Assembly (NCBI RefSeq): GCF_018863195.1
Contig: NZ_JAHKRT010000003.1
Coordinates: 310,001-374,000 of the forward strand
Reading direction: 5' to 3'
DNA length: 64,000 nt
Origin: Sphingomonas quercus
Lineage (GTDB): Bacteria > Pseudomonadota > Alphaproteobacteria > Sphingomonadales > Sphingomonadaceae
This document shows positions 1 to 9,001 of the stretch, piece after piece. The position numbers and the translations under genes were made by a program. How positions within the stretch are numbered: the stretch's first letter is position 1; the number at the start of each line of letters is the position of its first letter. The notes under the pieces were generated by a model. It worked only from the letters and a program-made list of their open reading frames with translations. It had not been told where the DNA came from and did not search any database.

Positions 1-417
1 AAGAGAGGAGGCCGGACCGGCATGCCCAGGGAGCGGAGCAAGAACGCATGTCATCGGCATTCGTGCCAAGCCGACGGTGAACTATGCTCCGCTATACAAC
101 GTTTCAAATTATTCGGCGCGGGATCATTTTCTGATAACATCGATCTCAGCCGCGGTCGCGCCGATCTCCCCGTCAGGGAGCCCCTGACGACAAGGCCGAT
201 CATCATATATCCAGACAGCGATCTCGGCAGGCGGACAGCGAAACTTGCCCCGAATGAACGCTGTCATCGGCAGCTTGGTGGGGATCGGCGGCATTTAGAC
301 CGCCGGCGCTCGCGACCGATCGGGTCGCAACGACCATAGAAGCTTGAGCGCTGAAGCCCATGGCGTACGCACCTTCGTGACGCCAAATCCGACACCCTCC
401 GCAACCGGTCCCGATGC
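1..417. other. Region without a supportable gene
   Basis: No reading frame here has a plausible start, ribosome binding site and protein-like composition together. The short open frames on both strands are rich in Arg, Pro and Ser, as expected of shadow frames in GC-rich DNA. I see no repeat, RNA gene or clear promoter. Confidence 0.5.
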
Positions 418-681
418 CTATTGCCTCGTCGCGGGCTCCTCGAAATCAAGGTAATTCGCCATTTTCCAGAGATCCTGGGACATCAAGCGCGCTTGGGGGC
501 TCGTCAGCGTCACCTGTGTCGCAATGCCACCCGCCTCGACTTCCCGGTCGTTTTCCGCGTGCAGCAAGCGCAGGAGGCCCGTTTTCTGAGCCGTGGCGGC
601 TTCCCATGACAGCGTGATTGAGAGGCGGACTGTGCCATCGGTGAGCCTATCCCAATGGTCGACGCTCTTCGCTGGGCTCAT
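418..681 (-). CDS. Hypothetical protein, 87 aa
   Basis: I do not recognise the family. The product has ordinary protein composition, with a Leu/Ala-rich middle part and the C-terminus MANYLDFEEPATRQ. The ATG at 681 is preferred because a GGAG motif sits about 7 bases upstream; the frame is open further, to a TTG at 738. It shares strand with the two small genes at 861-1507. No signal peptide or membrane segment is visible. Confidence 0.5.
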   Translation of the reverse strand: MSPAKSVDHWDRLTDGTVRLSITLSWEAATAQKTGLLRLLHAENDREVEAGGIATQVTLTSPQARLMSQDLWKMANYLDFEEPATRQ

Positions 682-860
682 GCCGGTCTCCAGTCGCGGC
701 ACGGTGCCCGACTTGAGATGAACGTCTGAGCGCGGCAATCGGCCCAGCCTCGCGGCAATCGTTTCTGTCAGGCCATTCAGCCGTGCCCTTCCGGCCTGGT
801 CAGCCGATACGCCCGAACTTCATTGCGAAGCGGGCTGAGCGGAGATAGCCCATACAGGAC

Positions 861-1049
861 CTAAGAACCGCTCTTGGTATGATCGAAAGGCTGTCGCTTG
901 GCCTGTACGACCGCGTCCTTGAGATTGCTGTAACGAAATGCGCCAACGTTGAAGGAGTCGATTGGTCTGCGTACGATCCCGAACTCCGCCATCTCGACCA
1001 CTTCCTCTTCAGTGAGCGGAGCCAGCCCCAGTCCCCGCTCTATCGTCAC
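861..1049 (-). CDS. Small hypothetical protein, 62 aa
   Basis: A soluble-looking small protein beginning MTIERGLGLAPLTEEEVVEM, with no recognised domain. It starts with GTG, and the stop of the gene upstream overlaps it in a GTGA arrangement, which implies translational coupling with that gene. The coupling is the main support that both are real. Function unknown. Confidence 0.5.
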   Translation of the reverse strand: MTIERGLGLAPLTEEEVVEMAEFGIVRRPIDSFNVGAFRYSNLKDAVVQAKRQPFDHTKSGS

Positions 1050-1507
1050 GACGCCTTCTCCGAATGATTGACACCTGACATATCAGCTAGCCTTGCCCGG
1101 TCTTGCCTGAGGAACCGGCTACGGCTCTGGAACGAGTTGACGCTGACTTCTCCGTCCGCGAACTGTGCTGCTAGCAGGCGCTCGTTTCCTTCCACAGACC
1201 GAATCAAATTCCTGAGGCTTTCCTCAAACGCGTTCGATTTTTCTGCCCGCTCCTGAGCAAAGACATGGCGCTCATTCTCTGGGTACGGAGTGGCGTTGAT
1301 CAATTCCCGGGTATCCAGCGATGCGTTGCGGTGCATCTCATACACCTCGGGGACCGCTGCTGCTTCGTTCATGATGGAGGTTTGCTCTTGCACGAGCAAC
1401 GAGTTGGGATCGCGATGCGGCGGAACCGCCTCAACACATCCGCCATCGTCTTCCCACGATGGCATGTCGAGATCGCGTAAACTCGTTTTATCTTGAGGCC
1501 GGACCAT
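1046..1507 (-). CDS. Hypothetical protein, 153 aa
   Basis: First gene of a two-gene unit with the 62-aa gene that overlaps its stop codon by four bases. The chosen ATG at 1507 follows a GAGGAG motif at good spacing; an in-frame ATG at 1546 would add 13 residues. The protein is acidic and polar with a probable helical C-terminal half (residues about 85-150, many Arg/Glu/Leu). No signal peptide, membrane segment or known domain is seen. Confidence 0.5.
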   Translation of the reverse strand: MVRPQDKTSLRDLDMPSWEDDGGCVEAVPPHRDPNSLLVQEQTSIMNEAAAVPEVYEMHRNASLDTRELINATPYPENERHVFAQERAEKSNAFEESLRNLIRSVEGNERLLAAQFADGEVSVNSFQSRSRFLRQDRARLADMSGVNHSEKAS

Positions 1508-1778
1508 TGCGCTGCTCCTCTGCGTGTAAGCGGGAGCACATCGCATCTCTCAGCCGTCCACTTGCTCGGATCGGCGGGCGGTACAATCTAGATGGTAGGT
1601 CGGTCAGCAGATTACAATGAGGCGCAGGGGAGCCCACCTTCGTCCCCTGTCCGTCGAACCGCCTAAACAGCGGCCCTCCACCTCAAGGCGGTCATAGCAT
1701 CTGCCGGAGCGGGTGGCTGCTATCGGCCAGTGGTCGTCGTTTCCGTAGCAAGTCCGTGATCCTGAAGCAGCCGTCCGT

Positions 1779-2228
1779 TCAGGCGTGCTCGGTAATCCGG
1801 GGGGATGGACCATCCAAGAGCATGTAAGCTTCGTCGAAGTCTTCGACCGCCATCAGCCGATCCCAATTATCGATCCGGACGGTTCCCGCGCTAATTGCGG
1901 CAATCCCCTGGATTCTCAACTCCCTCAGGGTACGGTTTACGTGGACACTCGTCAGGCCGGTCGCATCTCCTAGATCAATCTGCGTAATCGCCAGCGGAAA
2001 GGCGCGTCTGTTGCCCTTGCCCGCCCGCTCGTTCCGGATCGCCATCTCGCAGAACAGATGCGCCAGGCGTGACAGCGCGTCTCGGCGGCCGACGTTGACC
2101 ACCCACTCCGAGAACATAGACCCATCGACGACGCAGTCCCGCCAGAAGGCCTCGGCGATCCCGGGATGATGGGCGGCCAAACGCTGGAGTTGAGCATGTT
2201 CCCCCGATCCCGAGTGGTGCGCTGCCGA
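1779..2228 (-). pseudogene. 5'-truncated Crp/Fnr-family transcriptional regulator
   Basis: The frame encodes the C-terminal half of a Crp/Fnr regulator: the connecting helix (FSEWVVNVGRRDALSRLAHL) and the winged helix-turn-helix (TQIDLGDATGLTSVHVNRTL). A full-length member has about 230-250 residues and an N-terminal cyclic-nucleotide-binding-like barrel. Here the reading frame meets a TGA at 2229-2231 and the sensor barrel is absent from all frames upstream. The remaining ORF could start at a TTG at 2180. The break lies almost at the point where the rightward metallo-beta-lactamase gene also loses its 5' end, so one deletion may have hit both. A short DNA-binding protein could still be made, but I call it a pseudogene. 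Confidence 0.75.
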
Positions 2229-2305
2229 TCAGCGACCATTTTGATGGCAAACACTTCTTCAATCCCGACGGGCGGACGGGCAAGCCTGGCGAGGAAAGCA
2301 AGGGA

Positions 2306-3196
2306 GTGATGGCGCTTGTCCGGGAGGAGCTTCATCCACCCTTCCACACTTGGCCTAAATCCATGCAGGTGGTGCAGACCAGGCCGCCCGCGCGGGTGGA
2401 CGGAAGCAGCATGCTGGTCACCTGGATCGGCCATTCAACCGTGCTGGTGCAGACCCGGGGTCTCAACATCCTGACCGATCCAGTGTGGGCGCAACGCGCC
2501 TCACCCCTGAGCTTTGCCGGCCCCCGACGGGTGCGTAGGCCGGGGGTGGGGCTACGGGATCTGCCGCGCATCGACATCGTGCTTATCAGCCATGACCATT
2601 ATGATCATCTCGACACCGGTACGCTTTCCGCGCTTTGGCGGCGAGATCGCCCTCTCATTGTAGTTGGACTCGAGAATGACCGCCTGCTCGCCCGCTACGG
2701 GATCAGGGCGACGGCGCTCGACTGGGGGATGAGCGTGGCCGTGCGATCCGACGTCAGCATTGTCGCGGAGAGGGCGCATCATTGGAGCGCGCACGGGCCG
2801 GGAGATCATAATCGCTCGCTCTGGTGTGGCTTCACGATCGTGCTTCCGGGAGGCGATATCTACTTTGCAGGCGACAGCGGACCAGGCGATATGAAATGGG
2901 CGATCGAAGCCCGGAAACATGGACCGGTTCGGCTCGCCCTCCTGCCAATCGGGGCCTATCACTTCGATAGCGGCCAGACTGACAATCATATAGGGCCCGC
3001 TGAGGCGGTGACGGCATTTGAACAACTGGGCGCCAGCTATGCACTCGGCATCCACTGGGGAACGTTCGAGCTGACATCGGAAGGCGTGGACGAGCCCGCC
3101 GAACGCCTCAGCTCTGCTCTCCGCGAAGAAGGCATCAACCCGGCCCGGTTCAGGACGACGAGCGCTGGTGAACAATGGGCAGTTCCAGTTTCTTAG
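2306..3196 (+). CDS. MBL-fold metallo-hydrolase, NAPE-PLD/UlaG-like, 5' end altered
   Basis: Metal-dependent hydrolase of the metallo-beta-lactamase fold. The zinc motif HDHYDH is at residues 96-101, after the typical TWIGHSTVLVQ and ILTDPVWAQR strands of the NAPE-PLD/UlaG group; later metal ligands lie in FAGDSG and the C-terminal GIHWGTF. The GTG at 2306 is the first usual start, but the same frame is open from 2120, and bases 2231-2305 encode family-like sequence (SDHFDGKHFFNPDG). No ATG, GTG or TTG lies upstream in frame, only a CTG at 2222. The native N-terminus, usually a signal or lipoprotein peptide, therefore seems lost. The substrate cannot be told. Confidence 0.75.
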   Translation: MMALVREELHPPFHTWPKSMQVVQTRPPARVDGSSMLVTWIGHSTVLVQTRGLNILTDPVWAQRASPLSFAGPRRVRRPGVGLRDLPRIDIVLISHDHYDHLDTGTLSALWRRDRPLIVVGLENDRLLARYGIRATALDWGMSVAVRSDVSIVAERAHHWSAHGPGDHNRSLWCGFTIVLPGGDIYFAGDSGPGDMKWAIEARKHGPVRLALLPIGAYHFDSGQTDNHIGPAEAVTAFEQLGASYALGIHWGTFELTSEGVDEPAERLSSALREEGINPARFRTTSAGEQWAVPVS

Positions 3197-3454
3197 TCGT
3201 CTTCTGGGCCGGCTGCAGCCTGGCAGCTTCTGGGCGCCAGATCGCGCGAAGCGGACATTGGCGCTCGCTGGTCGAGCCGCTAAGACCCAATCTCGGCTGT
3301 TCGTGGCCTCTTTTCGCATCCTCAGCTTTGGCCGTTCGTTCACCTCGCCCGGGATCATCAGCCGGCCCGCACGCAATTGCGCTGGTATGAACGCGACACA
3401 TGCGGCTCAGGTGGCGGGATGGCGCTTCAGCACACTGGACCGACGCCATTCAGG

Positions 3455-4375
3455 TCAGCCAGCCCGTGAAAGAAGATATCGATCCTGAAGTGCCGCAAGT
3501 CTGGCCCTGAACTCCGGAGCCAGACCTGCCGCCAAGTTTGCGTAGGCGCGCGGGTTGCGGATCCATCTCCCGAGTTCGACTAGTCCGTCATCCAGGTCTG
3601 GAACGCAACCGACGAGACGGGCCGCGATCAACCGCTTCTCCAGATCCCGCAGCAGCAGGTAGGCTGACCCGCTTTCCGCAGGCCCCGGTGCCGAGAGGAC
3701 CGAAGCGGCGGGAACAACTGAACTGACCCGAGGGAAATGGCCGCGAGGCAGACCGGCCAGCGCGGATCGCACCTTCAGCCCGACCAAACCATGGCTGCCC
3801 GTCGCGTCACCGCGATACAGCGACTTCATGAACCGCAGCTGCCGCAGGTTCGCGACCGCTCCCCTGTCGAGGAAGCCCTCTTCTCGCAGAGCGTCGAGGA
3901 TGGCATCGTAAGCGAAGATGTAGCGACCGCGCTCCGCTAGCGAGAGGACGCCGAAGTTCCGCATTGTGACGTAAAGCACGTCCGCCGCCCACATCTCGGC
4001 GACCGGACCAGGGGGAATCCGAGCGATCAACCCAGCCAGTGCACCGTTGTCCGCGATCTCAGCCGAGTAGGACGACTTCGGCCGAAAAGACGCCAGCAGG
4101 CGGCCAAGACGTCCGTCACGATCCACCGAGACGTCGGCCTCCAGCCGCAGGTGCTGGACGAAGAGCGCCCCTACACGCGACAGATGCTCGAGCTTGCAGA
4201 ACGTGTAGGACGCGACCGAGAACCCCTCCGCCCGAAGAGCCGCCGACCTCTCGCGCAGGACTCGGACGTCATCGTCGACGATAAGGAAGTCGCGATCGCT
4301 CAGCGCGTCGGCATCGCCACGCGCAGACGAGCCGAATTCCGCCTCGGAGGCGGCAAAGGTCGAAGCCGACCTCAT
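3455..4375 (-). CDS. Nucleotidyltransferase-fold protein, 306 aa
   Basis: The N-terminus carries a polymerase-beta-type nucleotidyltransferase signature: G15-S16, then SDRDFLIV with probable metal ligands D27 and D29, and a possible third carboxylate in LRLEADV (E79 or D81). Such enzymes transfer nucleotides to proteins, antibiotics or other nucleotides. Residues about 100-300 are mostly helical and I do not recognise them. The start overlaps the stop of the upstream pentapeptide/channel gene by four bases (ATGA), so the two are translationally coupled. No signal peptide or membrane segment is seen. It could be a toxin-antitoxin-like, defence or signalling enzyme; the sequence does not decide. 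Confidence 0.7.
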   Translation of the reverse strand: MRSASTFAASEAEFGSSARGDADALSDRDFLIVDDDVRVLRERSAALRAEGFSVASYTFCKLEHLSRVGALFVQHLRLEADVSVDRDGRLGRLLASFRPKSSYSAEIADNGALAGLIARIPPGPVAEMWAADVLYVTMRNFGVLSLAERGRYIFAYDAILDALREEGFLDRGAVANLRQLRFMKSLYRGDATGSHGLVGLKVRSALAGLPRGHFPRVSSVVPAASVLSAPGPAESGSAYLLLRDLEKRLIAARLVGCVPDLDDGLVELGRWIRNPRAYANLAAGLAPEFRARLAALQDRYLLSRAG

Positions 4376-5271
4376 CGCAGGAACCTCTTCACGAGCACGG
4401 ATGTGAATATAGACAACCAGCCGATCGCCGCCAATGCCTCGAACACGGTCAGCATCTTGGCGAAGGGGCTGTCAGGGACGACAGTGGAGAATCCGAGAAC
4501 GGTCAGGACGGAAAATGAATAGAAGATGCTGTCCACAATCGAAGGGGTCGCCAGACGGGCGCCGTTCACCACGAGATCCGCACCGATCAAAAGGTGGTTC
4601 AGCAAAGAGATCGCTAGGAAGAAGAGGATTGTGAAGCCGAAGAGCCTCACCGGCTTGTAGCCGTAGCCAGCCAGCACGTCGTAGGTCAGACTCTTCAGTT
4701 TCGCCCATTCTCCCGGCATCCTGTCGACCTTCCCGCTGCGGATGTCCCAGTCAAGCTGATACCGCTTCCAGCGCCTGAACTGGATGTCCGCGTCCGCATA
4801 GAAGGCGTCCTGCCGCTCATTCGAGTAGTTGGAGAGTAGCGCCTGGTACATTGTAACGGGCACGTTCGCCGCTTCGACGCGATATCGCCGGTCGAGCCGT
4901 ATGGTGCGAGGATCGAGATAGCACTGTTCGAACTTGGCCTTCCACATGCTCGTATCGACGAACCTACACTTGTGGAACTCGACCTCGCGAAAGCGGCTGC
5001 CGTTGAACAGGCAGTCCTCGAAGGTGCATTCGGTGAAGGTGAGCTGGAACAGGTCCATGTTCTGGATCGACACGTTCCTGAACGTCACCTTCTTGATCTT
5101 CTTGCGCGGCTGATACCACTGCTCCCCCCGGAACAGGATGTTGGTCACCTCATCGCCCGGCGACATTGATGGCATCGCCTCCCCCTGCTGGTGCACTTTC
5201 GGCGTGCCATCCAGTCTGAAGAGGTTCGTCAGCATTGCGGCAGTTGAGCCGGAACCGCTGTCCGTGTCCAT
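4372..5271 (-). CDS. Pentapeptide-repeat protein with two-helix ion-channel domain
   Basis: A soluble N-terminal part contains degenerate pentapeptide repeats (residues about 61-120, with Phe/Leu every fifth position as in FTECTFEDCLFNGSRF). After a charged linker comes a two-helix pore module: TM1 about 207-231, a re-entrant loop 247-268 and TM2 about 272-295. The filter reads TVLGFSTVVP instead of the potassium-channel TVGYG, so ion selectivity is uncertain. The protein ends right after TM2. ATG 5271 has a weak ribosome site; ATG 5175 follows a GGGGGAGG and would remove 32 residues before the repeats. It is followed by a coupled nucleotidyltransferase gene. I infer a membrane effector or osmotic/ion-flux role. 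Confidence 0.7.
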   Translation of the reverse strand: MDTDSGSGSTAAMLTNLFRLDGTPKVHQQGEAMPSMSPGDEVTNILFRGEQWYQPRKKIKKVTFRNVSIQNMDLFQLTFTECTFEDCLFNGSRFREVEFHKCRFVDTSMWKAKFEQCYLDPRTIRLDRRYRVEAANVPVTMYQALLSNYSNERQDAFYADADIQFRRWKRYQLDWDIRSGKVDRMPGEWAKLKSLTYDVLAGYGYKPVRLFGFTILFFLAISLLNHLLIGADLVVNGARLATPSIVDSIFYSFSVLTVLGFSTVVPDSPFAKMLTVFEALAAIGWLSIFTSVLVKRFLR

Positions 5272-5833
5272 AGCCCGTCAAGGGGTGGCCGTTTGGAGAC
5301 AAGCGGTTTCGGGCGGACGACTCCGGCGAGCTGCCCTTCGTTCATGTCGTGGTCAAGACGGCAAATGCCCGCAACCGCCGCCCTCACTTAGCCGGTGCGA
5401 ACCCGCTGCGCGGGGGGTGGGGAATAGCTCGCGGCGTTGAGTCGAGATCAACGCCGGTCGGCAAGCCGAGGTGCAACCTCTCGCCGCTCTATGGTGGAGG
5501 GGCTATATGCGTTGTAGCGACCGTTGATTGATCAATCGGTCAGAATTGAGGATCGAGTCGCGAACATCATCCCTTCCGCCCGCTAACCATCTAGCGTGGG
5601 TGATGCCGAGATCCCCCGAACATTCGCCATGCGCGTCGTCGAGCCGGCCGAATACGAATCAAGCAATGGTGGTAAAATCTTCCGGCAGATTGCCGCAGTG
5701 CTGATGCGGTCCAAGGGCGTGCCACCTTCAGAGACAGAGCCAATTGGAACTCCGCTTTGTCAACACCACCTAGACTTCTAAAGTTGAGGGCGGCTCATTG
5801 GCCGCCCCCAACCATCCTCAAATTTAACCGAGC
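5272..5833. other. Intergenic region with weak ORF content
   Basis: No well-supported gene. A 61-codon plus-strand frame at 5596-5781 (ending GTPLCQHHLDF) has somewhat protein-like composition but no clear ribosome site, and may be a gene remnant. A GC-rich hairpin lies at the right end. Confidence 0.4.
5788..5807 (-). terminator. Hairpin downstream of the beta-helix gene
   Basis: A 7-bp inverted repeat, GGGCGGC / GCCGCCC with a 6-base loop, lies 26 bases past the stop of the leftward gene at 5834. The following T tract on the minus strand is poor, so termination is only plausible. Confidence 0.4.
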
Positions 5834-7276
5834 CTAGAAGCCGGGATTCTGCTCTGGCTTGACGGTGAGGGTGAAAGCGAAAGGCCGCAGCGGCTGGGAC
5901 CCCTGAATAGCATTGCTCGTTACGACCGACACATTACTCCCATCGATCGCATTCATGGTCAGCGGCACAAGATAATTACCTGAAGCCATTGCATACCCAG
6001 AATGACTTTCAACACGCTTGACATCACCAAGGCCGCCAGAAAGACCATGCGAGAAACTCGCGGAGCCCGATCCATCTAGAGTTCCATAATAGAACAATTT
6101 TCCACTAATAATGTATTGAGGATTTGGAAATGCAGATCGACTATTGATGTTGTCGATGAAGTGGTTTTCGCCAATGCTAGCGCTATTAGAGCCGAGATTA
6201 TTCACCCAGATCACAGGGTAACCGCTTATGCGTGCTGTGTTCGAGTCGAAGGTGACCGACGTACTGCCGTCGAAGTAATATGCGAAACCAGCACAGTTGA
6301 TCACCTGATTGCCTGTCACATGGGCCCCGCGAGCGCGGTTCACGACGATGCCGCTTTGACCCCCGGCGCCACTGTAGGAGAGTGAAGAGTCGGTCACAAG
6401 GTTGTTCGTAATCGATACGTTGACCTCCTCGGTCGAGCTGTTTCCGTTGTAACTAATACCGGCTTCACCGCAGTGGCGAATATTATTGCTGTCGATCTTA
6501 AGATGATGGGGCCCTATCCCACCATAGGATCCCGGGGCAATACCGATTTGACATCCGTCAATTAGATTATCTGACACGAGAAGATAGGCGAGTGTCGAAT
6601 TCGGTCCAATGCCAACACCAAGACTAGTGTTCGCGATGTAGTTGTTCGCCACAACGCCGGAAACCCCGTTATTCAGCGCAATGCCACCATCTCCACTATT
6701 CATAGCAATGTTATCGGTAACGAGCACGAACCCGCCGTTAAAATTGTAGATATCCCCACTTGCTTGGTCGCAATAGTTTCCAGTAAATACCCCCCAGACA
6801 CTGTTCATTACCCATGCATGTGCCGTATTTGCTGGGTTCGTGGGCATTGGAAGCATCTTGAATCGATTATTCAGCACGTGGAAGTCGTAGGAATTCTGGC
6901 CCGCCGGACTTGTGATCGCCTGGGAGCCCGCAGCAGACATTGCGGTCCCATCAAAATAACAGCCCTCTATGGTGACGTTGTCTGTCCCTCCGGGAAGGTT
7001 TAAGATTACTGAAGAACCCGCGGTCCCCTTCATGTTGATTCCATAAAGAGTGACGTTAGGCTTCAGTTGGATGTCATGAACTTGGTAAACAACTGACTTA
7101 GTGGAAGTGACGACTCCGCCGCCGATGGCGTTGACCGCATCAATAGCAGCCTGCAAGGCCTGAATATCAGACCCGCCCGCAGTCCTATAATATTCGACAT
7201 TGTATCGGGGCACGTTTACATCAACCATGACACTGGGCTCCAGGGCAAAGCGCATCCGCTTTGACATTAAAGACAT
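5834..7276 (-). CDS. Right-handed beta-helix protein, 480 aa
   Basis: After a Pro/Val-rich start the protein shows a typical pectate-lyase-superfamily N-terminal motif (SDIQALQAAIDAVNAIGGGV). Repeated short strands with Asn ladders follow (for example TDNIAMNSGDGGIALNNG), the pattern of a parallel beta-helix from about residue 60 to 390, then a C-terminal beta domain. Such proteins are polysaccharide lyases, epimerases or phage tailspikes. No signal peptide is visible, which fits a tailspike-like or otherwise exported protein. Base composition is clearly AT-richer than the neighbours, suggesting recent acquisition. Catalytic residues cannot be assigned. Confidence 0.75.
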   Translation of the reverse strand: MSLMSKRMRFALEPSVMVDVNVPRYNVEYYRTAGGSDIQALQAAIDAVNAIGGGVVTSTKSVVYQVHDIQLKPNVTLYGINMKGTAGSSVILNLPGGTDNVTIEGCYFDGTAMSAAGSQAITSPAGQNSYDFHVLNNRFKMLPMPTNPANTAHAWVMNSVWGVFTGNYCDQASGDIYNFNGGFVLVTDNIAMNSGDGGIALNNGVSGVVANNYIANTSLGVGIGPNSTLAYLLVSDNLIDGCQIGIAPGSYGGIGPHHLKIDSNNIRHCGEAGISYNGNSSTEEVNVSITNNLVTDSSLSYSGAGGQSGIVVNRARGAHVTGNQVINCAGFAYYFDGSTSVTFDSNTARISGYPVIWVNNLGSNSASIGENHFIDNINSRSAFPNPQYIISGKLFYYGTLDGSGSASFSHGLSGGLGDVKRVESHSGYAMASGNYLVPLTMNAIDGSNVSVVTSNAIQGSQPLRPFAFTLTVKPEQNPGF

Positions 7277-7538
7277 AAATTTCGGGGTGACCGCAGAGCA
7301 GTAAGGCTATGCAGCAGCGCTGATAATAGATTTTTTCCGACTCGAACTCCTCTAATTCGGACTGAACAGAAGGAGAACAAACTCGAGTCGATCCTACAAC
7401 GCAAGAGGGCGTCAGCCGGCAGGGGAAATCCGAGTTACGCAGCTGCGCTTGAAAGCGGGCGCGCGTCCGCGCCGCTAGCGGGCGAGAATGACGTTTCCAG
7501 CTACAGCGAGATGCTCGACTGGAAATGCACAGCCGTAC

Positions 7539-8681
7539 TCAGGCTGTGCGTTCGACCAAGAAAGTGTGAGAGAGGCCAGGCGTCGCGCCAATCCTTCCGT
7601 CCTCGCGAACCTCCACGGGACGGCAGCCCGCGCGATAGATCAGTTCGAAGATGACCGACTGGGGCAGCGCGTTCATCTCCATAGATGGTTGCTCTGCCGC
7701 CAGATAATCAGCAACGGAGAAGCTATAGCCCTCAAGGAAGGTGGGCACCTGGAAAATAGCCAAACCCCCAGGAGTGAGGAGGCCGAGGAGTTGCAGTAGA
7801 ATCGTAGCCATAACTGGCGGGGGATTGTGCTGCAGCACAATCATGCTGATAATGAGATCTTGTCCATTGTAACGCGAGATATCGTTTACCGTGGAAATCG
7901 TGTCGAATGTTACGTTGCTTATGCCGGCCTTCGAGGAGCGCTCACGCGCCCACACTAGGTGCGGCGCCGAAATATCTAGGCCAAGAACATGGCCGACGTG
8001 CGGCGCCAGCGCTAGTGACAGTCGCCCGACACCGCATCCGAAATCGAGCGCCCTTGCCAGTTGCGCTGAGGGCCTGTTCCTACCAATCATGGCCAGAAGT
8101 TGTGCAACGTCTGGGATGCCTGTTGCGTAAAACTCGTCCTCGTGGGCGCGAACGTTGGGCATAAGGAACTTATCATTCACGAGCACAGACCAGTGCGGGT
8201 CACGTTCCCCGAACCCCGTCCACTCCCGCGAAATTCCGGAAAGCATGCGTTCAAGCTCTTGTGGCGAGCAATCCACCTCCACGATCGACGGCCCCGCTTC
8301 GAGATAGCGGCCGACCAATCGATAGGACGTGTGTGAACGGTATTCCGAGCTATTCATGAAAATCTGGCGGAGCTGCTCCCTGTCTCGTATGGTGGTCTGT
8401 TCCTCCACAACCCGTTCACTCTCGGGTTCGCGACCCAACAGCATCCGGTACGCCCACCGCACTTCGTCATCTGAAACTGACATATTCACCACCGGAGCAG
8501 AAAACAGCGTCCTAACCGATTCAGCGACGCGAGCACATCCCCCTTTCTCCCCGGCCTCTGAGAGATTTCCCATTGAGTGGCGTCCCCCGCTTTTTTCATC
8601 CGGATTGAGATAGAGTTTCGCGGCCCTTTGAAGCCCTGCGAGCAAGGTCGGCGTTCCGACCGTCTCTCCTATCGCGCTCAC
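7539..8681 (-). CDS. Class I SAM-dependent methyltransferase with N-terminal extension
   Basis: Residues about 205-320 form a Rossmann methyltransferase core with the SAM-binding motif DFGCGVGRLSLAL, followed by GLDIS and a post-I acidic turn. Residues about 68-115 (WAYRMLLGREPES onward) resemble the short helical repeat found N-terminal to glycosyltransferases and methyltransferases of surface-polysaccharide clusters. The first 66 residues look poorly conserved, so ATG 8483 (start MSVSDDEVRW) or ATG 8573 may be the true start. A role in glycan or lipid methylation is an inference from the domain layout. Confidence 0.7.
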   Translation of the reverse strand: MSAIGETVGTPTLLAGLQRAAKLYLNPDEKSGGRHSMGNLSEAGEKGGCARVAESVRTLFSAPVVNMSVSDDEVRWAYRMLLGREPESERVVEEQTTIRDREQLRQIFMNSSEYRSHTSYRLVGRYLEAGPSIVEVDCSPQELERMLSGISREWTGFGERDPHWSVLVNDKFLMPNVRAHEDEFYATGIPDVAQLLAMIGRNRPSAQLARALDFGCGVGRLSLALAPHVGHVLGLDISAPHLVWARERSSKAGISNVTFDTISTVNDISRYNGQDLIISMIVLQHNPPPVMATILLQLLGLLTPGGLAIFQVPTFLEGYSFSVADYLAAEQPSMEMNALPQSVIFELIYRAGCRPVEVREDGRIGATPGLSHTFLVERTA

Positions 8682-9001
8682 CGAGCGGTTGGCGTGTACC
8701 CGCAGCTAGCGAAGGCGGTGCTCGCCCGCTCAATGCCCGTAGCGGCTCCGGCGGTCGCCTGCGCCAGCTCGGTGCCCGCCTCGAGCAGCGCCGTGCCCGA
8801 CTCCTCTATCGCCTTGCGGAAGGTTTCCTCGTTCGGCGCCACGCCGGTCGTGATGGAGTATTGCCTGACGTCGACGGCAATCGCGACGAATCCGCCTGCC
8901 GGCGGGACGTCAGCGCCCTGTTCGGCAGGCATTTCCCCAACGGGCCGCCGAGGACCGAACTCGTCCGCCGGCGGAAGCGTGGGCCGGAGGACGATGTCCA
9001 C
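8678..9001 (-). CDS. Uncertain ORF or gene fragment
   Basis: A GTG-started 107-aa frame with an amphipathic Ala/Glu-rich stretch (EETFRKAIEESGTALLEAGT). The frame is open upstream only to a stop near 9060, so this may be the 3' remnant of a larger gene. It overlaps the methyltransferase start by four bases. The overlapping plus-strand frame is less protein-like in this part. Family unknown. Confidence 0.35.
   Translation of the reverse strand: MDIVLRPTLPPADEFGPRRPVGEMPAEQGADVPPAGGFVAIAVDVRQYSITTGVAPNEETFRKAIEESGTALLEAGTELAQATAGAATGIERASTAFASCGYTPTAR

Noticed and set aside
4480-4530. Calling the channel a potassium channel from its pore loop
   Set aside because: The filter lacks GYG or GFG; only the two-helix pore architecture is supported, so selectivity was left open.
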